DNA of 14,723 nt from Halanaerobiaceae bacterium (GCA_012521855.1 JAAYLO010000141.1:1-14723), one strand, 5' to 3'. Counted from the stretch's first letter, positions 1 to 6,500 are shown. The notes: a model not told the origin generated them from the sequence alone. Made by a program: numbers and translations.

Positions 1-6
1 ATTTTT

Positions 7-36
7 ATTATAACACAAAATGAGACCGGGTGTTAA
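7..36 (-). promoter_or_regulatory. candidate sigma-A promoter reading out of the window
   Basis: On the minus strand TTAACA (36-31) is followed by an 18-nt spacer and a perfect TATAAT (12-7). It points leftward, beyond the window, and lies downstream of the yaaL-like gene. In Bacillus the genes after yaaL are bofA and an rRNA operon, so it could serve the next unit. The region is AT-rich, so chance is possible. Confidence 0.35.
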
Positions 37-64
37 GAACTCTATTTACTATTTTTATAAAATA

Positions 65-352
65 TCAGGTAACTTTTTCCACGGCCTCTTCCTTGTATCT
101 CCTGAGCAGATACATGTATTTTCTTTCTGCAGCACCTATCAAATAAGTGGCATGTTCAATCAGCTCAGGTTCTGTAGCATTATTAAAATAATTCTGAGCC
201 TTTTTCCATTCATAATAAGCTTTATTCAGGTGTTCTTCCAGGCCTGGATCCCTTTCCTTTATTATCTCCTTTTTCTCAAGAAACAGACGTATATTCTCTT
301 TGAATCTTTCCATAAAAATTGATATTTGATCTGAAAATGATGTTAAATCCAT
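65..352 (-). CDS. yaaL: YaaL-like DUF2508 family protein
   Basis: A 95-residue, charged, mostly helical soluble protein with no signal peptide. The C-terminal half carries the pattern I associate with DUF2508 (B. subtilis YaaL): a Trp-x2-Ala then YFN, followed by LIEHATYLIGAAERKYMYLL. Function is unknown in the family. An ATG at 367 exists in frame, but its own first codons contain GGAGG, which sits 8 nt before the ATG at 352, so I take 352 as the start. The gene follows the DUF606 gene after a short gap and is probably co-transcribed with it. Bacillus has recR-yaaL-bofA; here yaaL is displaced from recR by a terminator and the DUF606 gene. The stop is TGA. Family assignment is from remembered motifs and is fairly secure. 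Confidence 0.8.
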   Translation of the reverse strand: MDLTSFSDQISIFMERFKENIRLFLEKKEIIKERDPGLEEHLNKAYYEWKKAQNYFNNATEPELIEHATYLIGAAERKYMYLLRRYKEEAVEKVT

Positions 353-378
353 AAGCAAAACCTCCATAGTGTTTCATA

Positions 379-810
379 TTATTTAATTAACATCAGTCTG
401 ACTCCTGCTGCCAGTAATATAATCCCCAATAATTTTAACCAGTTAAAAGAAAGCTTTTCCAGACCAAAAAGCCCCAGGTGATCAAGCAGACAGGCCGTAG
501 ATACCTGGGCTGCAACTATAAAAGTGGTTGCAACAGCGACACCTAATTTGGGAATACTGACTATTACTGTATAAGTGATAATAACACCCAGGACCCCGCC
601 CAGATACAGATACCAGGGGGCCTCTCTCCAGGCCTGTATATTTCCTCTGTTCAGGTCCAGTAAAATGATAATCAGGATTATTATGGCTGCAGATAAATGG
701 ACAATAAAAGAAGCCTCAAAAATACCAATTTTCTTTCCCAATACTGAATTTAATGAACCCTGAAATGCCATCGTTAGCCCGGCGGCTATTGCCAGAAGTA
801 TATAAAGCAA
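379..810 (-). CDS. DUF606 (YdcZ-type) small DMT-superfamily membrane protein
   Basis: A 143-residue, very hydrophobic protein with about five membrane segments. It begins LYILLAIAAGLTMAFQGSLN, typical of the DUF606/YdcZ family (PF04657) of the drug/metabolite transporter superfamily, followed by GKKIGIFEASFIVH, and ends in a hydrophobic helix. Substrate is unknown. The listed start is TTG at 810 with a weak AGGA 6 nt upstream. A stronger ribosome binding site (GAAGGAGGG, 840-832) is too far from that TTG but lies 7 nt from an in-frame CTG at 825-823, which would add five residues (MSGYP). The gene sits between the recR terminator and yaaL, so it looks like an insertion into a conserved gene order. 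Confidence 0.75.
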   Translation of the reverse strand: MLYILLAIAAGLTMAFQGSLNSVLGKKIGIFEASFIVHLSAAIIILIIILLDLNRGNIQAWREAPWYLYLGGVLGVIITYTVIVSIPKLGVAVATTFIVAAQVSTACLLDHLGLFGLEKLSFNWLKLLGIILLAAGVRLMLIK

Positions 811-844
811 AGGATATCCTGACAGAAAAAACCCTCCTTCTTTT

Positions 845-872
845 TCTATATTTTTATTTTTGACAATATCAA
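845..872 (-). promoter_or_regulatory. candidate promoter for the DUF606-yaaL unit
   Basis: On the minus strand TTGATA (872-867), a 16-nt spacer and TATAGA (850-845) would start transcription about at the GAAGGAGGG (840-832). The -35 overlaps a small inverted repeat, TTTTGA-CAATA-TCAAAA (858-874), which could be an operator or a chance AT-rich symmetry. The rest of the roughly 270-nt intergenic stretch (826-1094) holds the recR-operon terminator, a 12-bp palindrome (947-958) and a 16-bp AT palindrome (1008-1023). I see no gene or riboswitch there. Confidence 0.35.
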
Positions 873-1043
873 AATTATTATTCCCTTATAATCTAACAAA
901 AAATCAAAAAGAGTTTATCCTTAAAAAAGATAAAATGATAAAAGGCCAGTATATACTGATTACTCCCAGTCATACCGTCCTTTATTTTTCTCCCTTATCC
1001 AGCTCAATATTATTTAAATAATAACAGAAAAAGTGCTCCCAAT

Positions 1044-1074
1044 AAAAAAAGGGCCTCTTCCTGGAAAAAAGCCC
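1044..1074 (-). terminator. intrinsic terminator of the dnaX-ybaB-recR unit
   Basis: On the minus strand, GGGCTTTTTT (1074-1065) pairs with GGAAGAGGCCC-side bases ending at 1051 around a 4-nt CCAG loop: ten pairs including three G-U. Seven T residues (1050-1044) follow directly. It lies about 20 nt after the recR stop. Confidence 0.85.
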
Positions 1075-1094
1075 CGTCTTTTCTTTGATATTTA

Positions 1095-1691
1095 TTAAAT
1101 TTCTCTCCTGCCTTCCAGAGCCTTTGATAAGGTTACTTCATCCGCATATTCCAGATCTCCCCCTACAGGTAATCCATGGGCAATCCGTGTAACTTTCACA
1201 CCCAGAGGTTTCAAAAGCCTGGCCAGATACATTGCCGTAACATCTCCCTCGACATTGGGATCAGTAGCCACAATTACCTCCTGTACCCCTTCCTGTATCC
1301 TGGGTAAGAGGTTCTTGATCCTTATTTCAGCAGGGCCGATCCCATCCATCGGTGAAATAGCACCATGGAGTACATGGTAAAGACCGTGAAATTCTCCTGT
1401 TTTCTCCATGGCTATCACGTCTTTCGGGCTTTCCACAACACAGATAATGCTTTTGTCCCTGTCATCAGCTGAACAGTAAGCACAAAGCTCTGCCTCAGTA
1501 AGGTTATTACAGATAGAGCAGTAATTAATCATTTCTTTAGCTTCCAACATTGCATTTGACAATTCTTTTACAGCAGCTTCATCCATACCGAGGATATAAA
1601 AAGCAAGTCTCTGGGCTGTCTTGGGCCCGATACCGGGCAGCTTACCAAGTTCAGCTATCAACTTACCCATAGGTTGAGGATAATATCTCAT
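1095..1691 (-). CDS. recR: recombination mediator protein RecR
   Basis: A 198-residue cytoplasmic protein, the usual RecR length. With RecO (and RecF) it helps load RecA on gapped or SSB-coated DNA. Visible features: an N-terminal helix-hairpin-helix (LPGIGPKTAQRLAFYIL, about 18-34), a four-Cys zinc motif (C58, C61, C70, C73) and a Toprim domain (from about 80, with ICVVE and ATDPNVEGDVTA). The start ATG at 1691 overlaps the ybaB stop (TGATG), indicating translational coupling. In Bacillus the same dnaX-yaaK-recR order is kept. An intrinsic terminator follows. Nothing appears missing or altered. Confidence 0.97.
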   Translation of the reverse strand: MRYYPQPMGKLIAELGKLPGIGPKTAQRLAFYILGMDEAAVKELSNAMLEAKEMINYCSICNNLTEAELCAYCSADDRDKSIICVVESPKDVIAMEKTGEFHGLYHVLHGAISPMDGIGPAEIRIKNLLPRIQEGVQEVIVATDPNVEGDVTAMYLARLLKPLGVKVTRIAHGLPVGGDLEYADEVTLSKALEGRREI

Positions 1692-1999
1692 CAGAACATC
1701 CCCGGGATATTTATCCCGCCAGTAAGTTTACTCATCTCCTGGCTCAACATATCCTGTACCTTCCTCATGGCCTCATTTACCGCAGCAAGCACCAGATCTT
1801 CCAGCATTTCTACATCTTCCGGGTCAACTACATCTGGATCAATTTTGATATCCAGCAGTTCCTGTTTACCATTAACTACTACTTTTATAGCTCCTCCGCC
1901 TGCAGTAACTTCAACTGTTTTTTCTTCCAGCTCTTCCTGCATTTTAGCTATTTTTGCCTGCATCTGTTGAGCCTGTTTCATCAGTTTATTCATATTCAT
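1691..1999 (-). CDS. ybaB: YbaB/EbfC nucleoid-associated protein
   Basis: About 102 residues; begins MNMNKLMKQAQQMQAKIAKM, a heptad-like amphipathic helix, followed by TAGGGAIKVVVNGKQELLDIKIDP and a C-terminal helix, all typical of YbaB/EbfC. These are small dimeric DNA-binding proteins almost always encoded between dnaX and recR. Three nearby starts are possible: TTG at 2005, ATG at 1999 and ATG at 1993. I chose 1999 because a G-run (GGGGGG) lies 8 nt upstream; the one at 1993 would also work. The stop overlaps the recR start by 1 nt. Confidence 0.93.
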   Translation of the reverse strand: MNMNKLMKQAQQMQAKIAKMQEELEEKTVEVTAGGGAIKVVVNGKQELLDIKIDPDVVDPEDVEMLEDLVLAAVNEAMRKVQDMLSQEMSKLTGGINIPGMF

Positions 2000-2026
2000 C
2001 CCCAAAACCCCCCAAGAAAATTATTT

Positions 2027-3694
2027 CTATTCCAGAGCATCATAATTAACCTTTATTATCTTACCATTAAAGGCCTTTACTAGCCTGGAAACAACAACAT
2101 CTGATCCCTTTTCATCACTTTCTGTTTCCTTCTCATTGTCAGCATCTTTATTTAGTTCAGCTTCTTTTTTTTTATTATCTTCTTCTCCCTCACAGACAAA
2201 AACCGGCTGGCAACTGAAAGACAGAGCCTTTGACATTACCTTCTGGATAATGGCACTATGTTGTTCTGCTCCTTTTTTGTGAAAGGACTTATCTGAAGGA
2301 AATAGTATATATACATTATTTCCTTCAACTCTATAAGGCTTCCCCTCTACCAGCAAAGCCTGTATACTCACACTATTCTCCCTGATCTTTTTCAGGATCT
2401 CAGGCCATACTTTCTTTACATCATCAATACTGAATCCCTTTTCCTCTTTCCTGTTTTCTTCTTTCTCTCCACTATCTCCAGAAGCCATTTCAACATTTTC
2501 TTTACTATTTTCTTCTGCCTTTTTTGGAAAACCTTTTTCTATAAATTTATTGATTCTCTTCTCCAGTTCATCTATTCTTTCCTTAAGTATATTATAAGGG
2601 TTTTCCTGATCAGAAGATATCATCTTGATGACGGCAAGTTCCACACTGATTCTCGGCCGTTCAGTAAAAGCCATTTCTTTTTCTACATCTGTCAATATTT
2701 CCAGAAACCTGATCAGGCCCTCTATATTTATCCTGCCGGCCGTTTTTTCAATATCAGCAAGAGTATCTTCTGTAAAATTAAATATCCCTGAGTCCCCGCC
2801 GCACTCTTTAAAAAGCATCACCTGACGCAAAAAATCAATTAAATCCCTTACAAAAATAGATATACCCTTCCCGCTGCTGATTATTTCATTAAGCATCTTA
2901 AGAACGGCAGAACTGTTTTTATCAAGAATACCGGCCATGAATTCCTGTAAGATTGCAGCATCTACTTTTCCCAGCATTTCCTGGATTTCCGCGGCCTGCA
3001 AATTACCATTGGTATAAGAGATAGCCTGATCCAGCAGGCTGATTGCATCCCTCAATCCACCATTGCAGGCAGCAGCAATTAAGCTGAGAGATTGTTCATC
3101 ATATTCCACTTTCTCCTCTTTACAAATGTACTCCAGTCTTTTTTTGATATCGAGCGATGATAACAAACTGAAGTCAAAACGCTGACAGCGGGATAAAATT
3201 GTATCAAGAACTTTATGAGGCTCAGTAGTTGCCAGAATAAATACAACATTTTCCGGCGGCTCCTCAAGAGTCTTTAATAGTGCATTAAAGGCGCCTTTGG
3301 GTAACATATGCACCTCATCTATAATATATACTTTATATCTGCCTTCACCGGGGTAGAACTTAACCTTTTCAAGCAAATCCCTGATCTCTTCTATTCCCCG
3401 GTTTGAAGCAGCATCCAGTTCAATAACATCTATCGATTGTCCAGACTGTATCATCTGACAGTTATCACATATACCGCAGGGTTCAGCAGTCGGTCCTTCC
3501 ACACAATTTAAGGCCTGTGCAAATATTTTGGCAGTAGAAGTCTTCCCTGTCCCCCTGGGGCCGGCAAAAAGATATGCATGAGCAATCCTGTTATTCTCAA
3601 GGGCATTTTTCAGGGTTTTAATCACATGTTTCTGGCCCACCAGGTCCTCAAAATTCTGCGGCCTATATTTTCTGTAGAGAGATAGAAATGCCAT
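2027..3694 (-). CDS. dnaX: DNA polymerase III subunit tau (clamp-loader ATPase)
   Basis: A 555-residue clamp-loader ATPase of the replisome that loads the beta clamp and, as tau, connects polymerases and helicase. Start: an ATG at 3709 is in frame, but AAGGTGA lies just before the ATG at 3694, and AFLSLYRKYRPQNF is the normal N-terminus. Visible: Walker A GPRGTGKT (about 45-52), a Cys cluster (NCVEG...CGICDNC), Walker B YIIDEVHML, sensor LSRCQRF, a collar domain to about 375, then a charged linker and a C-terminal alpha/beta domain (about 420-500). In the linker, codons CCA AAA AAG (2527-2519) contain the in-frame heptamer A AAA AAG; a -1 shift there reaches TAG at 2507-2505, giving a gamma-like 396-residue product. 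An A9 run (2173-2165) lies near the C-terminus. The stop is TAG. Confidence 0.97.
   Translation of the reverse strand: MAFLSLYRKYRPQNFEDLVGQKHVIKTLKNALENNRIAHAYLFAGPRGTGKTSTAKIFAQALNCVEGPTAEPCGICDNCQMIQSGQSIDVIELDAASNRGIEEIRDLLEKVKFYPGEGRYKVYIIDEVHMLPKGAFNALLKTLEEPPENVVFILATTEPHKVLDTILSRCQRFDFSLLSSLDIKKRLEYICKEEKVEYDEQSLSLIAAACNGGLRDAISLLDQAISYTNGNLQAAEIQEMLGKVDAAILQEFMAGILDKNSSAVLKMLNEIISSGKGISIFVRDLIDFLRQVMLFKECGGDSGIFNFTEDTLADIEKTAGRINIEGLIRFLEILTDVEKEMAFTERPRISVELAVIKMISSDQENPYNILKERIDELEKRINKFIEKGFPKKAEENSKENVEMASGDSGEKEENRKEEKGFSIDDVKKVWPEILKKIRENSVSIQALLVEGKPYRVEGNNVYILFPSDKSFHKKGAEQHSAIIQKVMSKALSFSCQPVFVCEGEEDNKKKEAELNKDADNEKETESDEKGSDVVVSRLVKAFNGKIIKVNYDALE
2505..2525 (-). promoter_or_regulatory. 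candidate programmed -1 frameshift site in dnaX
   Basis: The minus strand reads A AAA AAG (2525-2519) in the correct phase (CCA AAA AAG), identical to the E. coli dnaX slippery heptamer. After a -1 slip the new frame reads GGC AGA AGA AAA TAG, stopping at 2507-2505. A purine-rich AAAAAGG (2538-2532) lies 6 nt upstream, a weak version of the E. coli internal Shine-Dalgarno stimulator. Downstream, CAGAAG (2517-2512) can pair with CTTCTG (2484-2479) across a 27-nt loop. The heptamer, phase and early stop are seen directly; actual frameshifting is inferred. Confidence 0.6.
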
Positions 3695-3760
3695 CTGCTT
3701 CACCTTCATGTATTTTGTTATTTATCCTTACTATCTTCTATAAAGACTTCTATATAAATT

Positions 3761-3779
3761 AAAAAACTCCTGCAAGGAG
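3761..3779 (-). terminator. weak hairpin/T-run between SRP RNA and dnaX
   Basis: On the minus strand CTCCT-TGC-AGGAG (3779-3767) is followed by six T (3766-3761). The 5-bp stem with a 3-nt loop is short, so it may only attenuate transcription between the SRP RNA and dnaX. The rest of the 120-nt gap before dnaX shows no clear promoter. Confidence 0.45.
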
Positions 3780-3814
3780 AATACAATCTGTGGAACAAAT
3801 CCTATAAAAAAACA

Positions 3815-4084
3815 AGGCCGTACACCTGCATCGAATCTATCCCCCCAGGCGTTACCCTGACAGTTAGCTCGAGCCAGGCTCCCTTACGGCACATGAAGAC
3901 ATTTGCTTACCGCTGCTTCCTCCCGGACCTGACGGGGTTCACAAAGCTCCATTGCGTAAGACCCGACTGTCAACACCACTTACCAGGGCCAGACCCCAAA
4001 AGAATAGACCCTCAGCGCGGCATCGATCCTGCTATAGCGGGTTGCAGGTTACAGGGCACCGCTACCGCCCCATCTAGTACGGCC
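3815..4084 (-). ncRNA. ffs: signal recognition particle RNA, large (Bacillus scRNA-like) form
   Basis: A roughly 270-nt RNA that binds Ffh and acts in co-translational membrane targeting. The diagnostic helix 8 is at 3911-3933 on the minus strand (CAGGTCC, tetraloop GGGA, GGAAGCAGC), with the symmetric loop bases of the Ffh site. The ends pair: GGCCGTAC at the 5' end (4084-4077) with GTACGGCC at the 3' end (3822-3815). The length and the GGGCGGTAG...GTAACCTGCAACC portion near the 5' end fit the Alu-domain-bearing form of Firmicutes. A T-run (TTGTTTTTTT) follows the 3' end. It lies between tRNA-Ser(GGA) and dnaX, the Bacillus scr-dnaX order. End positions are estimated from the terminal helix. 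Confidence 0.95.
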
Positions 4085-4112
4085 AAACTTTTTTATTTTT
4101 TAATACAAATTT

Positions 4113-4205
<93 letters not shown>

Positions 4206-4209
4206 ACGT

Positions 4210-4375
4210 TGGATATAGGCAGTAGGAGGCCGGAAATCGGTAATAAGAAATGGGATGTAGGAACTCAGAAGTAGGTAGTAGGATGTTACATTAATCCACT
4301 TTAAAGCTCCCTAACTCTTACATCTGACCTCTGGCTTCTGACTTCTTACCTCTTATTACTTACCTCTCATATTGC
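4210..4375. repeat. inverted pair of degenerate 7-nt tandem repeat arrays between two tRNA-Ser genes
   Basis: The plus strand from 4217 to 4286 reads as ten uninterrupted heptads (for example AGGCAGT, CGGTAAT, CAGAAGT, AGGTAGT, AGGATGT). The minus strand from 4368 to 4306 reads as nine heptads of the same pattern (for example AAGTAAT, AAGAGGT, AAGAAGT, CAGAAGC, CAGAGGT, CAGATGT). In all 19 units positions 2-3 are purine-G and position 7 is a pyrimidine (T in 16). The arms face each other around a 19-nt spacer (4287-4305), so the whole is a long imperfect palindrome; GTAATAAG (4240-4247) and CTTATTAC (4352-4359) are a perfect part of it. It fills the gap between the two tRNA genes. The 7-nt period argues against coding. 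Confidence 0.8.
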
Positions 4376-4384
4376 CTCTTAATA

Positions 4385-4478
4385 TGGCGGAAGGGGAGGG
4401 ATTTGAACCCTCGAGACATTTTTGTATGTCTACTCGATTTCGAGTCGAGCGGTTTCAGCCAGACTCACCCACCCTTCC
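4385..4478 (-). tRNA. tRNA-Ser (anticodon CGA)
   Basis: A class II tRNA of 94 nt with encoded CCA. Acceptor GGAAGGG (4478-4472) pairs with CCCTTCC (4395-4389); anticodon stem CTCGA/TCGAG around loop CTCGAAA, anticodon CGA, reading UCG; long variable arm; T arm GAGGG-TTCAAAT-CCCTC. It begins 22 nt after the tadA stop and is likely on the same transcript. Confidence 0.95.
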
Positions 4479-4500
4479 AGTATGGGTTTTTTTATCTATA

Positions 4501-4959
4501 TCAATTATTCCTGAGTTTCTTAAAAAAATCCTGGACCAGTTTTCTGCACTCAGCAGCCAGAACCCCGCCTTTAAGCTCACTTACTTGATGGTTTAATCTC
4601 TCATCTTCTACAATATTATAGAGACTGCCAACAGCACCTGCCTTTGAATCATAAGCACCAAAGACCAGTTTTCTGATCCGGGCCTGGACAATAGCACCTG
4701 CACACATGGGACAGGGCTCAATTGTCACATACAAATCACAATTATCCAGATGCCAGGTTTTCAGTTTCCGTGCCGCCTCTTTCAGGGCGATAATCTCAGC
4801 ATGTGCTGTAGGATCAGAATCCCTTTCTTTAAGATTATAACCCTTTCCTATTATTTCACCATCACAGACAACTATGGCCCCGATAGGAACTTCATCGATC
4901 TCCAGGGCCTTTTCAGCTTCTTTTATAGCAAATCTCATAAAATCTTCATCAGTTTTCAT
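4501..4959 (-). CDS. tadA: tRNA-specific adenosine deaminase TadA
   Basis: A 152-residue zinc-dependent deaminase that converts A34 to inosine in tRNA-Arg(ACG), allowing it to read CGU, CGC and CGA. The cytidine/deoxycytidylate deaminase fold is clear: substrate and catalytic motif TAHAEIIAL (H53, E55) and zinc ligands in PCPMCAGAI (C83, C86). The start is ATG at 4959; a TGA lies in frame four codons upstream, which excludes any longer form. No strong Shine-Dalgarno abuts the ATG; an AGGAGG lies some 30 nt upstream. The gene lies between tRNA-Arg(ACG), its own substrate, and tRNA-Ser(CGA). In Bacillus the homologue yaaJ likewise precedes the SRP RNA and dnaX. The stop is TGA. Confidence 0.96.
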   Translation of the reverse strand: MKTDEDFMRFAIKEAEKALEIDEVPIGAIVVCDGEIIGKGYNLKERDSDPTAHAEIIALKEAARKLKTWHLDNCDLYVTIEPCPMCAGAIVQARIRKLVFGAYDSKAGAVGSLYNIVEDERLNHQVSELKGGVLAAECRKLVQDFFKKLRNN

Positions 4960-5011
4960 AAAACAAACTCACACAGGGTGTAAGTCCTCCTGAATAAATC
5001 TGAAATCAAAG

Positions 5012-5088
5012 TGGCGTGCCCGGAAGGAGTCGAACCCTCAGCCTTCTGATCCGTAGTCAGACGCTCTATCCGGTTGAGCTACGGGCAC
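5012..5088 (-). tRNA. tRNA-Arg (anticodon ACG)
   Basis: 77 nt with encoded CCA. Acceptor GTGCCCG (5088-5082) pairs with CGGGCAC (5022-5016); D arm TAGCTCAACCGGATAGAGC; anticodon stem TCTGA/TCAGA around CTACGGA, anticodon ACG; T loop TTCGACT. A34 is the known target of TadA, encoded 52 nt downstream. Confidence 0.97.
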
Positions 5089-5146
5089 GTATAAGATAAT
5101 TTTTCTCTTGTCAAAAGTGTTCGAATAACTCCTCTGACAATTACTT

Positions 5147-5175
5147 ATTATATATGCCTTATACTCATTTGTCAA
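5147..5175 (-). promoter_or_regulatory. perfect-consensus sigma-A promoter for tRNA-Arg-tadA cluster
   Basis: On the minus strand TTGACA (5175-5170), exactly 17 nt, then TATAAT (5152-5147). Transcription should start near 5140, about 50 nt before the mature tRNA-Arg 5' end. The -35 lies inside the last codons of the MFS gene. It is the only full-consensus promoter I found in the window, consistent with a stable-RNA unit. Confidence 0.85.
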
Positions 5176-6451
5176 GAGAAATCTCTTTTCCAGAATCATC
5201 TGCCTTTTCTTTTTCCCTGACCAGGTAAGCTGTAAACCTATATAATCCTGAGAAGACAAGAAAAAGAAGCACCAGAAACACGGGAATGATTTCCAGAGAT
5301 ATATTTCTGGCCAGGATACCGGCTAATCCGGGGAGAAAAGCACCTCCCAGACCGGCTGCAGCCATCTGCATACCAATAGTATTGATAGTATGTTCTTTCC
5401 CCACCCGCCCGGAAGTGCTGGAAACCAGTGCTTGAAAGATCGTGGCTATAGCTATCCCGACAATAGCCAGTGCCAGAAAAGACAAACAGGCTCCCGAATT
5501 CAGAATCAAAAGTAAAGAACCGCTTAATCCCAACAATACTGCCCCTTTAAGCAGACTCTCACTACGGAACCTGTAGGCCAGAAATCCCGCCAGAATCCTG
5601 CCGATTGTGAAAAAGCCCCAATACCCGCTTACCAGTAGTCCAGCAATCTCAGGATTTACTCCCCGGGACTCTGTCAATAATGTATAGGACCAGTGCCCTA
5701 AAGAAAATTCAATTCCTGTATAGACAAAAAACAGAGCAATACTCAACCAGGCCGGCAAATATTTTAAAGTCATAATCAGGCTGAAATCAGAAGCATTTTC
5801 CTCTGCTTTAACAAAATCATTTTCGGCCTCAAGATTATCCAGTCCCCTTTCTTCACCATCACTCCATAAAGAAATAGATAGAAAAAAGAGCAATGCTAAA
5901 AAAAACTGGATAATACAGACAACTATATATCCGGTACGCCAGCTTCCCGTAAGACCAAGGCCTTTAGTCATAATGGCAGGACCCAGTGTTACCCCTATAC
6001 CAAAACAGGCATGCATCCACTGCATCAGGCCTTCCCCATACTTTTCCTCCACATAAGTATTTAGTCCGGCATCAATACCCCCGGCACCCAGTCCTGATAA
6101 AACAGCGAGAAAGGGTAAAAGCCACCAGAACGGAGTCAAGGTGTACCCCAGAAGGGCCAGTCCGGTCAAAAAACAGCTTCCGGAAAGCAGTCTCCCTACC
6201 CCCATTTTCCTCAACAATACACCATTAAAAAAACTGGAAACCAGATATCCTGTAGTAGAGCCTACCAGGAGCACTCCCAGGGCATCCAGAGAAAGGCCGA
6301 ACCCTGCCCTCATATCGGGCCAGGCTACTCCAAGAAGACCGTCGGGTAAACCCAGTGATATAAAGGCAACAAATATCAGTATTATAAGCCCTCTCTTTGC
6401 CCCCTCAGTATCTGCCTTTTCAATATATTTACTGATACTTTTATGGGTCAA
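5165..6451 (-). CDS. MFS transporter, 12-TM
   Basis: A 428-residue integral membrane protein of the major facilitator superfamily. About 12 hydrophobic segments are visible, with the two halves separated by an acidic loop (about 200-222, SDGEERGLDNLEAEND). The N-terminal GLPDGLLGVAWPDMRAGFG and the first cytoplasmic loop with RKMGVGRLL resemble the FucP/YfkF-like sugar/drug permease branch. Substrate cannot be told from sequence. The start is TTG at 6451 with GGAGG 9 nt upstream (6465-6461). It follows the decayed esterase gene by about 50 nt; no strong promoter is visible between them, so it may depend on the esterase promoter. Its 3' end overlaps the tRNA-Arg promoter. Confidence 0.88.
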   Translation of the reverse strand: MTHKSISKYIEKADTEGAKRGLIILIFVAFISLGLPDGLLGVAWPDMRAGFGLSLDALGVLLVGSTTGYLVSSFFNGVLLRKMGVGRLLSGSCFLTGLALLGYTLTPFWWLLPFLAVLSGLGAGGIDAGLNTYVEEKYGEGLMQWMHACFGIGVTLGPAIMTKGLGLTGSWRTGYIVVCIIQFFLALLFFLSISLWSDGEERGLDNLEAENDFVKAEENASDFSLIMTLKYLPAWLSIALFFVYTGIEFSLGHWSYTLLTESRGVNPEIAGLLVSGYWGFFTIGRILAGFLAYRFRSESLLKGAVLLGLSGSLLLILNSGACLSFLALAIVGIAIATIFQALVSSTSGRVGKEHTINTIGMQMAAAGLGGAFLPGLAGILARNISLEIIPVFLVLLFLVFSGLYRFTAYLVREKEKADDSGKEISLDK

Positions 6452-6500
6452 TTTTCTATCCCTCCACTGTTTTCGTGATTAAAAACTATATCTTAAATCT

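Noticed and set aside
860..892. Plus-strand TTGACA ... TATAAT
   Set aside because: The spacer is 21 nt and no plus-strand gene follows.
947..958. CAGTATATACTG palindrome as a LexA or other operator
   Set aside because: Does not match the LexA boxes I know (CTG-N10-CAG or the Gram-positive GAAC-N4-GTTC); short AT-rich palindromes are common here.
4206..4384. Heptad region as a CRISPR array
   Set aside because: Units are 7 nt, contiguous and without spacers, and the two halves are inverted.
4372..4596. Plus-strand ORFs across tRNA-Ser(CGA) and the tadA end
   Set aside because: AEGEGFEPS is the typical artefact of translating the tRNA-Ser antisense strand; no ribosome binding site or family pattern.
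4960..4995. AGGAGG followed by GTG TGA upstream of tadA as a leader peptide
   Set aside because: The putative ORF would be a start and stop only, and no attenuator-like hairpin accompanies it.
5038..5259. 73-residue minus-strand ORF running into tRNA-Arg
   Set aside because: It overlaps the mature tRNA, the consensus promoter and the MFS 3' end in another frame; its tail (VAQPDRASDYGSEG) is the familiar false translation of a tRNA gene.
6141..6482. Plus-strand 113-residue ORF antisense to the MFS gene
   Set aside because: Low-complexity shadow of a membrane-protein gene, without a ribosome binding site or family features.
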